In this document: in pieces, positions 41,154-48,851 of the stretch | Layout: every line of letters starts with the position of its first letter | Numbering within the stretch: position 1 is the stretch's first letter | DNA from: Bailinhaonella thermotolerans | GTDB lineage: Bacteria > Actinomycetota > Actinomycetes > Streptosporangiales > Streptosporangiaceae | Direction of reading: 5' to 3' | Assembly: GCF_003594875.1 (NCBI RefSeq) | Contig: NZ_QZEY01000011.1 | Location: forward strand, 62,001-126,000 | Length of the DNA: 64,000 bases | The notes under the pieces: model-generated | What the model saw: the letters and a program-made list of their open reading frames with translations, nothing else | What the model was told of the DNA's origin: nothing | Databases searched by the model: none | Position numbers and translations under genes: made by a program

Positions 41154-41205
41154 CCCGGCACGACCGTCCCCGCCACGACGAGATCCGCAGAATCGAGGGA
41201 ACCCC

Positions 41206-42135
41206 GTGACCGTCCCCCCGCCCGCGATCGAGGCGACCGGGCTGCGCAAGTCCCACGGCGCCACCGCCATCCTCGCCGGCGTGGACCTGCGCGTCCCGGC
41301 CGGAACCGTCTGCGCCCTGCTCGGACCCAACGGCTCGGGCAAGACCGCCGTCCTCCGGATCCTCGCGGGCCGGATGCGCCCCGACGCCGGGACGGTGCGC
41401 GTGGCCGGGCACGACCTGGCCCGCGACCCCGGCGCCGCGCGCGCCGCCATCGGCCTCGCCGGTCACCCCTCCACCGTGGACGACCGGCTCACCGGCGAGG
41501 AGAACCTGCTGCGCGGCCTGCGCCACCTGGGCCGCGCGCGGGCCCGCCGCCGCGCCGCCGCCCTGCTGGAACGCCTCGGCCTGACCGGCGCGGCCACGCT
41601 TCCCGCCGCCGCCTGCCCCGCCGGCGTGCGCCGCCGCCTGGACCTGGCCCTGGCCCTGACCGGCGACCCGAGCGTCCTCCTCCTCGACGAGCCCACCGCG
41701 GGCCTCGACCCGCGCGCCCGCCGCGCCGTGTGGGAGAACGTCCGCGACCTGGCCGCCGGCGGCCTCACCGTGCTCCTCACCACTCAGGACCTGGCCGAGG
41801 CCGGCGAACTCGCCGGGCGCGTGGCCGTACTGGACCGCGGCCGCCTGGTCGCCGAGGGCACCCCCGCCGAGCTCAGGCGCCGGGCCCCGGGCGGCCACGT
41901 CCTCCTGCGCCTGGCCGGCCCCGAGGTGCTCGACCGGGCCGCCCGCGCCCTGGGCGCCACCGGGCGCGACGACCGGGCGCTGACCCTGCGCGTCCCCCAC
42001 GACGGCAGCGTCCCGGCCCTGCACGACCTGCTCGGCCGCCTCGACGACGCGCTCGTCGACGTGGAGGAGCTGACCCTGCACACCCCCGACCTCGGCGACG
42101 CCTTCCTGGCCCTCACCGGCCAGACCGCCACCTGA
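41206..42135 (+). CDS. ABC ATPase with degenerate signature, no permease partner
   Basis: A 309-residue ABC ATPase. Walker A is intact (GPNGSGKT, 40-47) and Walker B reads SVLLLDEPTAGLDPR. The signature is degenerate (CPAGV at 137-141 instead of LSGGQ-like), and the Q-loop Gln of the paralogue at 18748 (GLAGQHP) is missing here (GLAGHPS). It groups with DrrA-type subunits, but no permease gene lies within several kb. GTG 41206 follows GAGGGAACCCC. It may pair with a distant permease or act as a non-transport NTPase with the DUF4097 protein. Confidence 0.82.
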   Translation: MTVPPPAIEATGLRKSHGATAILAGVDLRVPAGTVCALLGPNGSGKTAVLRILAGRMRPDAGTVRVAGHDLARDPGAARAAIGLAGHPSTVDDRLTGEENLLRGLRHLGRARARRRAAALLERLGLTGAATLPAAACPAGVRRRLDLALALTGDPSVLLLDEPTAGLDPRARRAVWENVRDLAAGGLTVLLTTQDLAEAGELAGRVAVLDRGRLVAEGTPAELRRRAPGGHVLLRLAGPEVLDRAARALGATGRDDRALTLRVPHDGSVPALHDLLGRLDDALVDVEELTLHTPDLGDAFLALTGQTAT

Positions 42136-42306
42136 CCAGGCCGCCACCTGACCGGGCCGCCCTCCGGCCCGACCGCGCCGCACGGCCCGCCCCGGCCCGG
42201 CGGCCCGTCCCGCCGCCGGGGCCGTCCCCGAGCCGTCCCCCCGCGCACGCGATCATCGGCATCGATAGGCTGCCCGTCCAGACCCCGCCCACAGGAGAGC
42301 ACCGCC

Positions 42307-42927
42307 GTGACCACCCCGCCCCGCCTGATCCCCCTGCTGGAACAGTTCGACTTCGCCCGCGAACGCCTGAGCGGGCGCCTGGCCGGGCCGGTCATGGACA
42401 GCGGCAACGGCACCGACGTCGCCGTCGGGCCGATGACCGACGAGGAACACCTGTGGGAGCCCGTCCCCGGCTGCTGGTCCGTGCGCCGCCGCGCCGACGG
42501 GCCCGGCCCCCGCGCCACCCTGCTCACCGGCGCCGGCGAGTGGGGGCGCGACCACGCCCCCTTCCCCCACCCCGAGCCGCCGCCGTTCACCACCATCGCC
42601 TGGCGGCTCAGCCACCTGAGCGAAGTGCTCACCCTGCGCGCCGACCACACCGCCGGCACCCACACCCTGACCCGCGACGACTACGTCAGCCACGGCGACG
42701 CCGCCGGGGCGATCGCCGCCTTCGAGGCCGGGGCCGACGCCTGGCGGGCCGCCCTGCTCGCCGCCGACGACGCCGCCCTGGACACCCGCGGCCACAGCAC
42801 CTACCCCCACGGCAGCGACCCCGAGGACCCCTTCATCGACGTCGTCTGGTGGGTCAACCAGGAACTCCTCCACCACGGCGCCGAGATCGCCCTGCTCCGC
42901 GACCTCTACCGGGCCCGGAACGCCTGA
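42307..42927 (+). CDS. DinB-like metal-binding protein
   Basis: A 206-residue DinB/DUF664-type four-helix protein. His residues in the expected positions (EEHLWEPV, RLSHLSEVLTL, HTAGTHTL, NQELLHHGAEIALLRDLY) can form the metal triad. The family is divalent-metal dependent, often with glutathione- or mycothiol-dependent roles. The GTG start follows CACAGGAGAGCACC. The family is broad and no specific substrate can be named. Confidence 0.78.
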   Translation: MTTPPRLIPLLEQFDFARERLSGRLAGPVMDSGNGTDVAVGPMTDEEHLWEPVPGCWSVRRRADGPGPRATLLTGAGEWGRDHAPFPHPEPPPFTTIAWRLSHLSEVLTLRADHTAGTHTLTRDDYVSHGDAAGAIAAFEAGADAWRAALLAADDAALDTRGHSTYPHGSDPEDPFIDVVWWVNQELLHHGAEIALLRDLYRARNA

Positions 42928-42932
42928 CCGCC

Positions 42933-42967
42933 GGCCCCGGCCCGGACGCCGCGCCCGCGCCGGGGCC
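42933..42967. terminator. Hairpin between DinB-like and IMPase-like genes
   Basis: GGCCCCGG (42933-42940) and CCGGGGCC (42960-42967) pair across 19 bases between convergent stops at 42927 and 42989. Confidence 0.5.
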
Positions 42968-42988
42968 CGGCCCCGCCCGCCTCGCCCG

Positions 42989-43771
42989 TCAGAGCGCGGC
43001 CAGGCGCAGCAGCTCGGCGTGGGTCTCCCCGTCGGCGGCCACGATCAGCCCGCCCGTGCGGCTGGTCTCCACCGGAAGCCCGTCCAGGCCCGTCACCACG
43101 CACCCGGCCGCCCGACACACCGCGATCCCCGCGGCGAAGTGCACGCTGTCCCGCTGGTCGCCGTCGGTGACGTACGCCGCGCGCTGTCCGGATGCGACCC
43201 AGGCCACCGCCACCGTGGAGGACACCACGCGCGGCCGGAACCGCTCGCCGAACCGCGGATCGGCCAGCAGCGCCGCCGCGCGGAACGCCGGGGCGTTGGG
43301 GAACGGCGGGTCGAGGTTCACCTCCACCAGGCGCGAGTCCGCCGACGGCGCGAGCCTCTCGTCCGCCCCGCCCCGCCGGGCCCAGGCGCGCTCGCCGTCG
43401 GTCCAGAACACCTCCTCCGCGAACGGGTCCGCCGAGGCCGCCGCCACGACCCCCGCCCCGGCCCGCAGCGCCACGTTCACCGCGACCAGCATCGTGCGCA
43501 CCGCGTAGTTCAGCGTGCCGCACAGCGGGTCCACCAGCCACATCCGCTCGCCAGACCCGCTGCGCCCGCTCTCCTCCCCCGTCACCGCGTCCCCCGGCCG
43601 CGCCTGCCGGATCACGCCCAGGATCGCCTCCTCCGCCGCCAGGTCCGCGCTCGTCGCGAAGTCGCCCCCGGACTTCTCCACCCGCGCCAGCCCCCCGCCG
43701 TACATCGCGCGCACGACGTCCGCGCCCGCCAGCGCCGCCCGGACGGCCAGTTCCCCATCGCTGATCACCAT
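42989..43771 (-). CDS. Inositol monophosphatase-like protein with altered metal sites
   Basis: A 260-residue IMPase/FIG-fold protein. GEES at 65-68 and WLVDPLCGTLNYA (78-90) match the family, but the DPxDGT motif has Cys84 in place of the second Asp. The WD motif that provides another metal ligand reads SVHFAAG with His211. The fold and first metal site are likely kept, while catalysis may be altered or lost. ATG 43771 follows TATTCT by seven bases with no ribosome site, so it is probably leaderless. Confidence 0.8.
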   Translation of the reverse strand: MVISDGELAVRAALAGADVVRAMYGGGLARVEKSGGDFATSADLAAEEAILGVIRQARPGDAVTGEESGRSGSGERMWLVDPLCGTLNYAVRTMLVAVNVALRAGAGVVAAASADPFAEEVFWTDGERAWARRGGADERLAPSADSRLVEVNLDPPFPNAPAFRAAALLADPRFGERFRPRVVSSTVAVAWVASGQRAAYVTDGDQRDSVHFAAGIAVCRAAGCVVTGLDGLPVETSRTGGLIVAADGETHAELLRLAAL

Positions 43772-43853
43772 GGGCGGCAGAATAGGGCGGCCACCCGCGC
43801 GGCCACCCGGCGGCCCCGCCCCGCGGACCCCGGAGCCGGGCCCCGTGGCCGCC

Positions 43854-44216
43854 TCAGCCCGCCAGCGCGCGGACCACCGCGCCACCGAGCGCGGCCGCGC
43901 CCAGGCCCACGGCCAGCGTCGCCGCCATGTTCAGGACGGCGTACGCCCAGGCGCGCGCCCGCGCCAGCGCCACCGTCTCGTGGGCCAGCGTGGAGTACGT
44001 CGTCAGCGCCCCGCAGAACCCGGTGACCAGCAGCGCCGCCCCGCCCTCCCCGAGCAGCGCCGCCGACAGGGCCCCCGCCAGCGCCGACCCGCCCACGTTG
44101 ACCGCGAACGTGCCCCACGGGAACACCGACGGGCGCCGCGACCGCACCCACAGGTCGATCAGGTACCGCGCCGGAGCCCCGGCCGCCGCCCCCAGCGCCA
44201 CCAGGACCCAGTTCAC
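43854..44216 (-). CDS. crcB: CrcB/FluC fluoride channel subunit
   Basis: A 120-residue Fluc-type fluoride exporter subunit with four helices. GAAAGAPARYLID, WGTFAVNVGGSALAG and GFCGALTTYSTLAHE are the expected family blocks, including the Asn and Phe/Tyr residues that line the pore. GTG 44216 overlaps the upstream crcB stop (GTGA). Actinomycetes often need two CrcB proteins that form a heterodimeric channel, and this is the second. Confidence 0.9.
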   Translation of the reverse strand: MNWVLVALGAAAGAPARYLIDLWVRSRRPSVFPWGTFAVNVGGSALAGALSAALLGEGGAALLVTGFCGALTTYSTLAHETVALARARAWAYAVLNMAATLAVGLGAAALGGAVVRALAG

Positions 44217-44701
44217 GCCCCGCCCCCGCTCCGCCCGGTCCGCCGCCGCCGTACGGCCGCCCGGGCCAGCGCCGACCCCGCCCACGCCGCCGCCACCGCC
44301 GCGACGGCCGTCACCACCAGATAGGCCGCCGCCGTCACGATCCGGCCCCGCTCCGCCAGCGCCCCGATCTCCAGGGCGTACGCCGAGAACGTGGTGAACC
44401 CGCCCAGGAAACCCGTCCCCAGGAAGGGCCGCGCCAGCGGGTGCGGCGCGCGGCCGCCCGCCAGCACCGCCATGAGCACCCCGATCAGCAGCGACCCGGC
44501 CACGTTGACCGCCAGCGTCGGCCACGGCCACCCGCCCGCGGGCGCCGGCCAGCCCTGCGCCACGCCGTACCGCGCGAGGCCCCCGAGCAGGCCGCCCAGC
44601 GCCACCGCGCCCAGCACGGCGGGGGACACCTCCCCCCGCCCGGCGGGCGCTCGCGGTTCCACGTCGGGGTCGACGGGCCCGGCCCCCTCCTCGCCGATCA
44701 C
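44213..44701 (-). CDS. crcB: CrcB/FluC fluoride channel subunit
   Basis: A 162-residue CrcB paralogue, upstream in the operon. LGGLLGGLARYGVAQ, WPTLAVNVAGSLLIG and GFLGGFTTFSAYALE are the family motifs; the N-terminus is a longer hydrophilic extension. GTG 44701 is my choice; GTG 44758 is an alternative. A fluoride riboswitch motif is not seen upstream, but an ACATACG/CGTATGT inverted repeat lies at 44791-44812. Together with the next gene it forms a two-subunit fluoride exporter. Confidence 0.88.
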   Translation of the reverse strand: MIGEEGAGPVDPDVEPRAPAGRGEVSPAVLGAVALGGLLGGLARYGVAQGWPAPAGGWPWPTLAVNVAGSLLIGVLMAVLAGGRAPHPLARPFLGTGFLGGFTTFSAYALEIGALAERGRIVTAAAYLVVTAVAAVAAAWAGSALARAAVRRRRTGRSGGGA

Positions 44702-44790
44702 ACCGGCCAGGGTAGCGAGCGCCCGCCCCCGGGCACGCCGCACCACCTCGGCGATCACCCCGCCCGCCCGCCGCGCGCCGCCCCCTCGTA

Positions 44791-44812
44791 ACATACGGAC
44801 GTGTACGTATGT
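44791..44812. promoter_or_regulatory. Inverted repeat between crcB operon and DUF2867 gene
   Basis: ACATACG (44791-44797) and CGTATGT (44806-44812) flank eight bases. It lies in the divergent region and could regulate either direction. Confidence 0.5.
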
Positions 44813-44858
44813 GGGCCGCGACGAGGCGGCCGCCGTACCGAACCGGAGGGTCACGCAC

Positions 44859-45461
44859 ATGAAACTGCCCGCCACCGCGCACATCCTGCGGCCCTGGCGC
44901 GTCCACGAGATCGCCCCCGACTTCACCATCGAGGACGTGTGGGCGCTGCCGACCCCGGGCGGCCCCGACGACCTGCCCCGCCTGGTGGACAACGTGGTCA
45001 AGGGCGACTTCCCCGACAACGCCCCGCTCGTCGTCCGCGCGCTCTGGGAGGCCCGCTGGAAGATCGGCGCGGTGCTCGGCTGGGACCGCGACAAGCCCCG
45101 GGCCGCGCGCCGCCCGCCCTCGCTCCTGGACCGCCTGCCGGACGACCTGCGCCGGGCCCCGCGCGGGCCCGAGCTGCCGAACCTGCCCTTCACCTCGCTC
45201 TACCTGCTCCACGACGAATGGGCGGCCGAGATGATCAACGGCACCGCGCACGCGATCATGCACATGGGCTGGGTCCCCGACGGCGCCGGCGGCCACCGCG
45301 GCCAGATGGCCGTCCTGGTCAAGCCCAACGGCCTGCTCGGCACCGCCTACATGGCCGCGATCAAGCCGTTCCGCCACCTGATCGTCTACCCGGCGCTCAT
45401 GCGCAGGATGGAACGCGGCTGGCGCGAGTCCTCCCCCGCGACCCCGCCGGCCGCCGCCTGA
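44859..45461 (+). CDS. DUF2867-family protein
   Basis: A 200-residue protein. HILRPWRVHEIAPDFTIEDVWALPTPGGPDDLPRLVDNVV and LYLLHDEWAAEMINGTAHAIMHMGWVP match the DUF2867 family found beside flavoproteins and oxidoreductases. Its role is unknown. ATG 44859 follows GGAGGGTCACGCAC. No membrane segment beyond a possible amphipathic stretch near 165. An inverted repeat lies about 50 bases upstream. It is divergent from the crcB operon. Confidence 0.8.
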   Translation: MKLPATAHILRPWRVHEIAPDFTIEDVWALPTPGGPDDLPRLVDNVVKGDFPDNAPLVVRALWEARWKIGAVLGWDRDKPRAARRPPSLLDRLPDDLRRAPRGPELPNLPFTSLYLLHDEWAAEMINGTAHAIMHMGWVPDGAGGHRGQMAVLVKPNGLLGTAYMAAIKPFRHLIVYPALMRRMERGWRESSPATPPAAA

Positions 45462-45473
45462 CCGCCCCGCCCC

Positions 45474-45523
45474 GCCGTACGGCCCGGGGCCGCGCCGTAC
45501 GGCCGAAAGGCGCGCCGTACGGC
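45474..45523. repeat. Three GCCGTACGGC palindromes at 20-base period
   Basis: GCCGTACGGC occurs at 45474-45483, 45494-45503 and 45514-45523, exactly 20 bases apart, in the gap between convergent DUF2867 and SGNH genes. The two-turn spacing places all copies on one face of the helix. The same decamer (or its core) recurs at many other gene ends in the window. Confidence 0.85.
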
Positions 45524-45570
45524 GGGGCTGCGGGGCCACGGGGCGACGCGGGGAGGCGGGATCCGCGCGC

Positions 45571-46449
45571 TCAGGCGCGGGTGTCGGTCCAGGGGAAGCC
45601 GTGCCGGTAGGTCCTCTCCGCCAGCAGGCGCTGCCCCTGGGCGTTCGGGTGGAAGTAGTCCCACGGGCTGAGCTGGGCCAGCGTGAACGGATAGGAGAAG
45701 ACCTCGCCCCCGTCGTGGCGGCAGCGCGGGCCGTACGCCTCGCACGCGGCCGCGAGCTGGGCGTTGTAGGCCATGACCCGCTTGCGCACCCGCTCGCGGC
45801 GCGCCCGGTCGGCGGGGGCGTCGGAGTTCGCGTTGGCCAGCATCGTCGGGCAGATCCGGCCGAGCTTCCAGAACGCGCGGGCGCGGCCGTCCTTCCGGCC
45901 CACCTGCCACAGGCGCCGCAGGTCGGGGATGCTGGAGACGAAGATCCGCGCGTTCGGCACGCCGGCGCGCAGCACGTCCAGGCCCTGCTCCACCCGGCGG
46001 CGGAACAGCGCCGGGCGCGGCATGTTCGACTCGCGCTCGGCGCACGCGTCGTTCGCGCCGATCAGGATGGTGACGTAGTCCGGCTTGCGGGTGACCGCCT
46101 CGGCCGCCTGGCGCGCCAGGTCCCGGCTGTCGGCGCCGCTCTTCGCCAGGTTGTAGTTGTGCCCGGCTATATCTGGATTCGTCGCCAATATCCGGGAGTA
46201 GTGGCTGCGCACGCTCGCGTGATCACCCGCCGCCCACGAGCGCGACGTGCAGTCCAGATACCACCCGCACGCGTTGAACCCCCGCGTGATCGAGTCCCCC
46301 AGCGCCGCGATCGAATCCGGCGCCGCCAGCCCCCCGTCCGCCCTCGGCGCGGCCCCCGCGTACGATGCCGACGGCGCCAGCGCCGCCACCGTCGTCACCA
46401 CGAGAACCGGCGTCAGCCCGCGCATCATGGGCCTCACGGTAAAGATCAT
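45571..46449 (-). CDS. Secreted SGNH/GDSL hydrolase
   Basis: A 292-residue exported esterase/lipase. The N-terminus MIFTVRPMMRGLTPVLVVTTVAALAPSASYAGA is a signal peptide. Block I is ALGDSITRG with the Ser nucleophile, block III is ILIGANDAC with the Asn, and block V DYFHPN supplies Asp/His. Six Cys suggest disulfides. Its upstream region shares the 13-mer AAGTGACGGATGC (reading along this strand) with the S1 protease. Substrate unknown; acyl or polysaccharide esters are usual. Confidence 0.9.
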   Translation of the reverse strand: MIFTVRPMMRGLTPVLVVTTVAALAPSASYAGAAPRADGGLAAPDSIAALGDSITRGFNACGWYLDCTSRSWAAGDHASVRSHYSRILATNPDIAGHNYNLAKSGADSRDLARQAAEAVTRKPDYVTILIGANDACAERESNMPRPALFRRRVEQGLDVLRAGVPNARIFVSSIPDLRRLWQVGRKDGRARAFWKLGRICPTMLANANSDAPADRARRERVRKRVMAYNAQLAAACEAYGPRCRHDGGEVFSYPFTLAQLSPWDYFHPNAQGQRLLAERTYRHGFPWTDTRA

Positions 46450-46476
46450 TCCCCCTCCGGTCTATGACTGCCGAGG

Positions 46477-46489
46477 GCATCCGTCACTT
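46477..46489 (-). promoter_or_regulatory. 13-mer shared with the S1 protease upstream region
   Basis: AAGTGACGGATGC (read on the - strand) lies 28 bases upstream of the SGNH start. The identical 13-mer occurs at 55997-56009, upstream of the S1 protease in the same relative orientation. A shared secretome regulator is possible. Confidence 0.45.
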
Positions 46490-46587
46490 GCGGAACGCCC
46501 ATTCCTTCATGTCCGAAACGACTGCCCCCGCGCCCCGGCCGCCCCCCAACGTCGAACACGTTCAGTTCTGCACATAGAGTGCTGGGC

Positions 46588-47823
46588 GTGAGTGTTGCGC
46601 TGGGTTTGCCACAACCACTGGCGGTGCGCAGCGTCGAGGTCCCCGACCCCGGTGACCTCCTGACGCGCCTGCCCGTGCCCTCGCCGTACGCCTGGATCCA
46701 CCGCGGAGACGGCCTCGTCGCCTGGGGAGAGGCCGCCCGCCTCACCCTGCCCCCCGGCGAGGACCGCTTCGAGCGCGCCCGGCGCTGGCTCGACCGCGTC
46801 CTCGGCGGCGCCGACATCGACGACCGCGTCGGCCTGCCCGGCAGCGGCCCCGTCGCCTTCGGCAGCTTCACCTTCGACCCGCGCTCGGCCGGTTCCGTCC
46901 TCGTCGTCCCCCGCGTCATCCTCGCCCGCCGCGACGGCCGCACCTGGTGCACCACCGTCGGCGACGCCCAGGACGCCGCCCGCCTGGTCCACCCCCTCCT
47001 CGACCCCGGCGCCGTACGGTGGGACGACGACGCCGACTGCGCCCGCCACTACGAGCAGGCCGTCGCCCAGGCCGTCCAGGAGATCCGCGCCGACAAACTC
47101 GGCAAGGTCGTCCTGGCCCGCGACCTGCGCGCCCGCGCCGAACACCCCATCGACGCGCGCATCCTGCTCAACCGGCTCTCCACGCGCTACCCCGAGTGCT
47201 ACACCTTCTCCTGCGCCGGGCTCGTCGGAGCCACCCCCGAACTCCTCGTCCGCCACACCGGCCAGGCCGTCGAATCCCTCGTGCTCGCCGGCACCACCCG
47301 GCGCGGCGCGACCCCCGAGGAGGACGCCGCGCTCGGCGCCGCCCTGATGAACTCCGCCAAGGACCGCTCCGAGCACGTCTACGCCGTGGAGTCGGTGCGC
47401 GCCGCGCTCACCCCGCTCACCCGCCGCCTGGACGTGCCCGAGGAGCCCGAACTGCTCGTGCTGCCCAACGTCCAGCACCTGGCCTCCCCGGTCAGCGGCG
47501 AGCTGGCCGACGGCTCCTCCGTGCTCGACCTCGTGGCCGCCCTCCACCCGACCGCCGCCGTCTGCGGCACCCCCTCCGACGTGGCCATGGAGGCCATCCG
47601 GGGCCTCGAGGGCATGGACCGCGGCCGCTACGCCGGGCCGGTCGGCTGGATCGACGCGCGCGGCGACGGCGAATGGGGCATCGCGCTGCGGTCGGCCGAG
47701 ATCGACGGACACGACGCGCGGCTGTTCGCCGGCTGCGGGATCATGGCCGACTCCAGCCCCGCCGCCGAACTCGCCGAGGCCCAGGCCAAGCTGCGGGCGA
47801 TGCAGGACGCGCTCGAGGGCTGA
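46588..47823 (+). CDS. menF: Isochorismate synthase
   Basis: A 411-residue chorismate-binding enzyme that converts chorismate to isochorismate, most likely for menaquinone. Family blocks: ADKLGKVVLARDLR (general base Lys), LVLAGTTRRG, NSAKDRSEHVYAVE, LHPTAAVCGTPSDVAM, and GPVGWIDARGDGEWGIALRSAEI. GTG 46588 is favoured over GTG 46579 because TAGAGT ends seven bases before it, a leaderless layout; no ribosome site. An isochorismate synthase for siderophores cannot be excluded, but no DHB genes are nearby. Confidence 0.88.
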   Translation: MSVALGLPQPLAVRSVEVPDPGDLLTRLPVPSPYAWIHRGDGLVAWGEAARLTLPPGEDRFERARRWLDRVLGGADIDDRVGLPGSGPVAFGSFTFDPRSAGSVLVVPRVILARRDGRTWCTTVGDAQDAARLVHPLLDPGAVRWDDDADCARHYEQAVAQAVQEIRADKLGKVVLARDLRARAEHPIDARILLNRLSTRYPECYTFSCAGLVGATPELLVRHTGQAVESLVLAGTTRRGATPEEDAALGAALMNSAKDRSEHVYAVESVRAALTPLTRRLDVPEEPELLVLPNVQHLASPVSGELADGSSVLDLVAALHPTAAVCGTPSDVAMEAIRGLEGMDRGRYAGPVGWIDARGDGEWGIALRSAEIDGHDARLFAGCGIMADSSPAAELAEAQAKLRAMQDALEG

Positions 47824-47868
47824 CACTCCGCCAGTCTCTCCCGCACCACCCTCCACTACCCTGGCGAC

Positions 47869-48549
47869 ATGCGGACCAACGACGAACCGGCCGTGCTCGA
47901 GCGTGCCTCCGGCGTCCAGGGTGAGCTGGTCCTGCGCCGCGCCGGAGACGACTACGAGATCATCAGCAACGGCGTCTTCCTCATGGACACCCGCGACGGC
48001 GCCTCCGAGCGCCTCCTCGTCAGCGGCGCCCTGGACCGGCTCCCCGCCGGCGCCCACCTGCTCATCGGCGGCCTCGGCGTCGGCTTCAGCCTGGCCGAGG
48101 CCGTACGCTCACCCGCCCTCGGCCGCGCCACCGTCGTGGAGTGCGAACCGGCGGTGATCGGCTGGCACGCTGGCCCCCTGCGCCGCTTCTCCGAGGGCGC
48201 CCTCGACGACCCGCGCGTCCGTGTCGTCCCCGCCGACCTGGTCTCCTGGCTGCGCTCCACCGACGAGCGCTTCGACGGCATCTGCCTGGACATCGACAAC
48301 GGCCCCGACTGGACCGTCACCCCCGGCAACGGCGCCCTCTACTCCCCCGAGGGCCTGGCCCTCCTCACCGCCCGCCTGACCCCCGGCGGAGTCCTGGCCA
48401 TCTGGAGCGCCGCCCCCTCCCCCGACTTCGAGAAGCGCCTGAGGGACACCTTCGCCCAGGTGACCGTCGCTGATGTCCCAGTCGCCAGGGGTTTGCCGGA
48501 TGTCATTTATTTCGCAACAACCGCCCCCCTTTACAAAGTAGATCCCTAA
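47869..48549 (+). CDS. Spermidine-synthase-like protein
   Basis: A 226-residue Rossmann-fold protein of the spermidine synthase superfamily. GGLGVGFSLAEAV is the decarboxy-SAM/SAM loop, and VVECEPAVIGWH provides the acidic residue after strand 2. CLDIDNGPDWTV is the catalytic region. The aminopropyltransferase-specific sites are not fully evident, so it may be a methyltransferase relative. ATG 47869 follows TACCCT by six bases (leaderless). The last ~60 bases are AT-rich for this region. Confidence 0.78.
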   Translation: MRTNDEPAVLERASGVQGELVLRRAGDDYEIISNGVFLMDTRDGASERLLVSGALDRLPAGAHLLIGGLGVGFSLAEAVRSPALGRATVVECEPAVIGWHAGPLRRFSEGALDDPRVRVVPADLVSWLRSTDERFDGICLDIDNGPDWTVTPGNGALYSPEGLALLTARLTPGGVLAIWSAAPSPDFEKRLRDTFAQVTVADVPVARGLPDVIYFATTAPLYKVDP

Positions 48550-48851
48550 TGTCCGTTTTACCCGCCCCGTGGACCGGCACGCACCGGCCCGCCGCCCCCG
48601 CCTGACCGGCCCGCCGCACGCGCCCTCCCCCACCGCCGACCCCGCGACGGCCGGGGCGACCCCCGCTCCCCCGCCGCGCTCGCAGGCGCACGGCCACGCC
48701 CCGGCCGCCGCGCCGTACACGGTCCGCTCCCGTTCGCGGCCCGTCCCCTGAGCACCATGACGGCCGGCCGCCCGCCCACCGGCGGTATGGGGACACCGGC
48801 GATCCGGCCACAGCGTCCATGAAGCGGGTCCCCGGGGCGGGCGCATGGGGC
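48550..48851. other. Intergenic stretch without a recognisable gene
   Basis: These 302 bases lie between the spermidine-synthase-like and toxin genes (convergent). Short open frames exist, such as a 60-codon one at 48569, but it is Pro/Ala-rich with no ribosome site and no recognisable family. I see only GC-rich palindromes and a likely terminator region. Confidence 0.6.

Noticed and set aside
38295-42135. Integrated plasmid or prophage around the recombinase
   Set aside because: No att repeats, tRNA, replication or phage genes, and composition does not differ from its surroundings.
44391-44858. 5' extension of the DUF2867 frame
   Set aside because: Overlaps crcB on the other strand; ATG 44859 has a good ribosome site and begins the homology.
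44702-44858. Fluoride riboswitch upstream of crcB
   Set aside because: I do not see the conserved fluoride aptamer sequence; only a short inverted repeat.
46588-47823. Siderophore gene cluster around isochorismate synthase
   Set aside because: No entA/entB/entE-like or NRPS genes in the window; menaquinone is the simpler role.
48569-48751. 60-codon + strand frame in the 302-base gap
   Set aside because: Pro/Ala/Arg-rich, no ribosome site, no family, typical chance frame at this GC.
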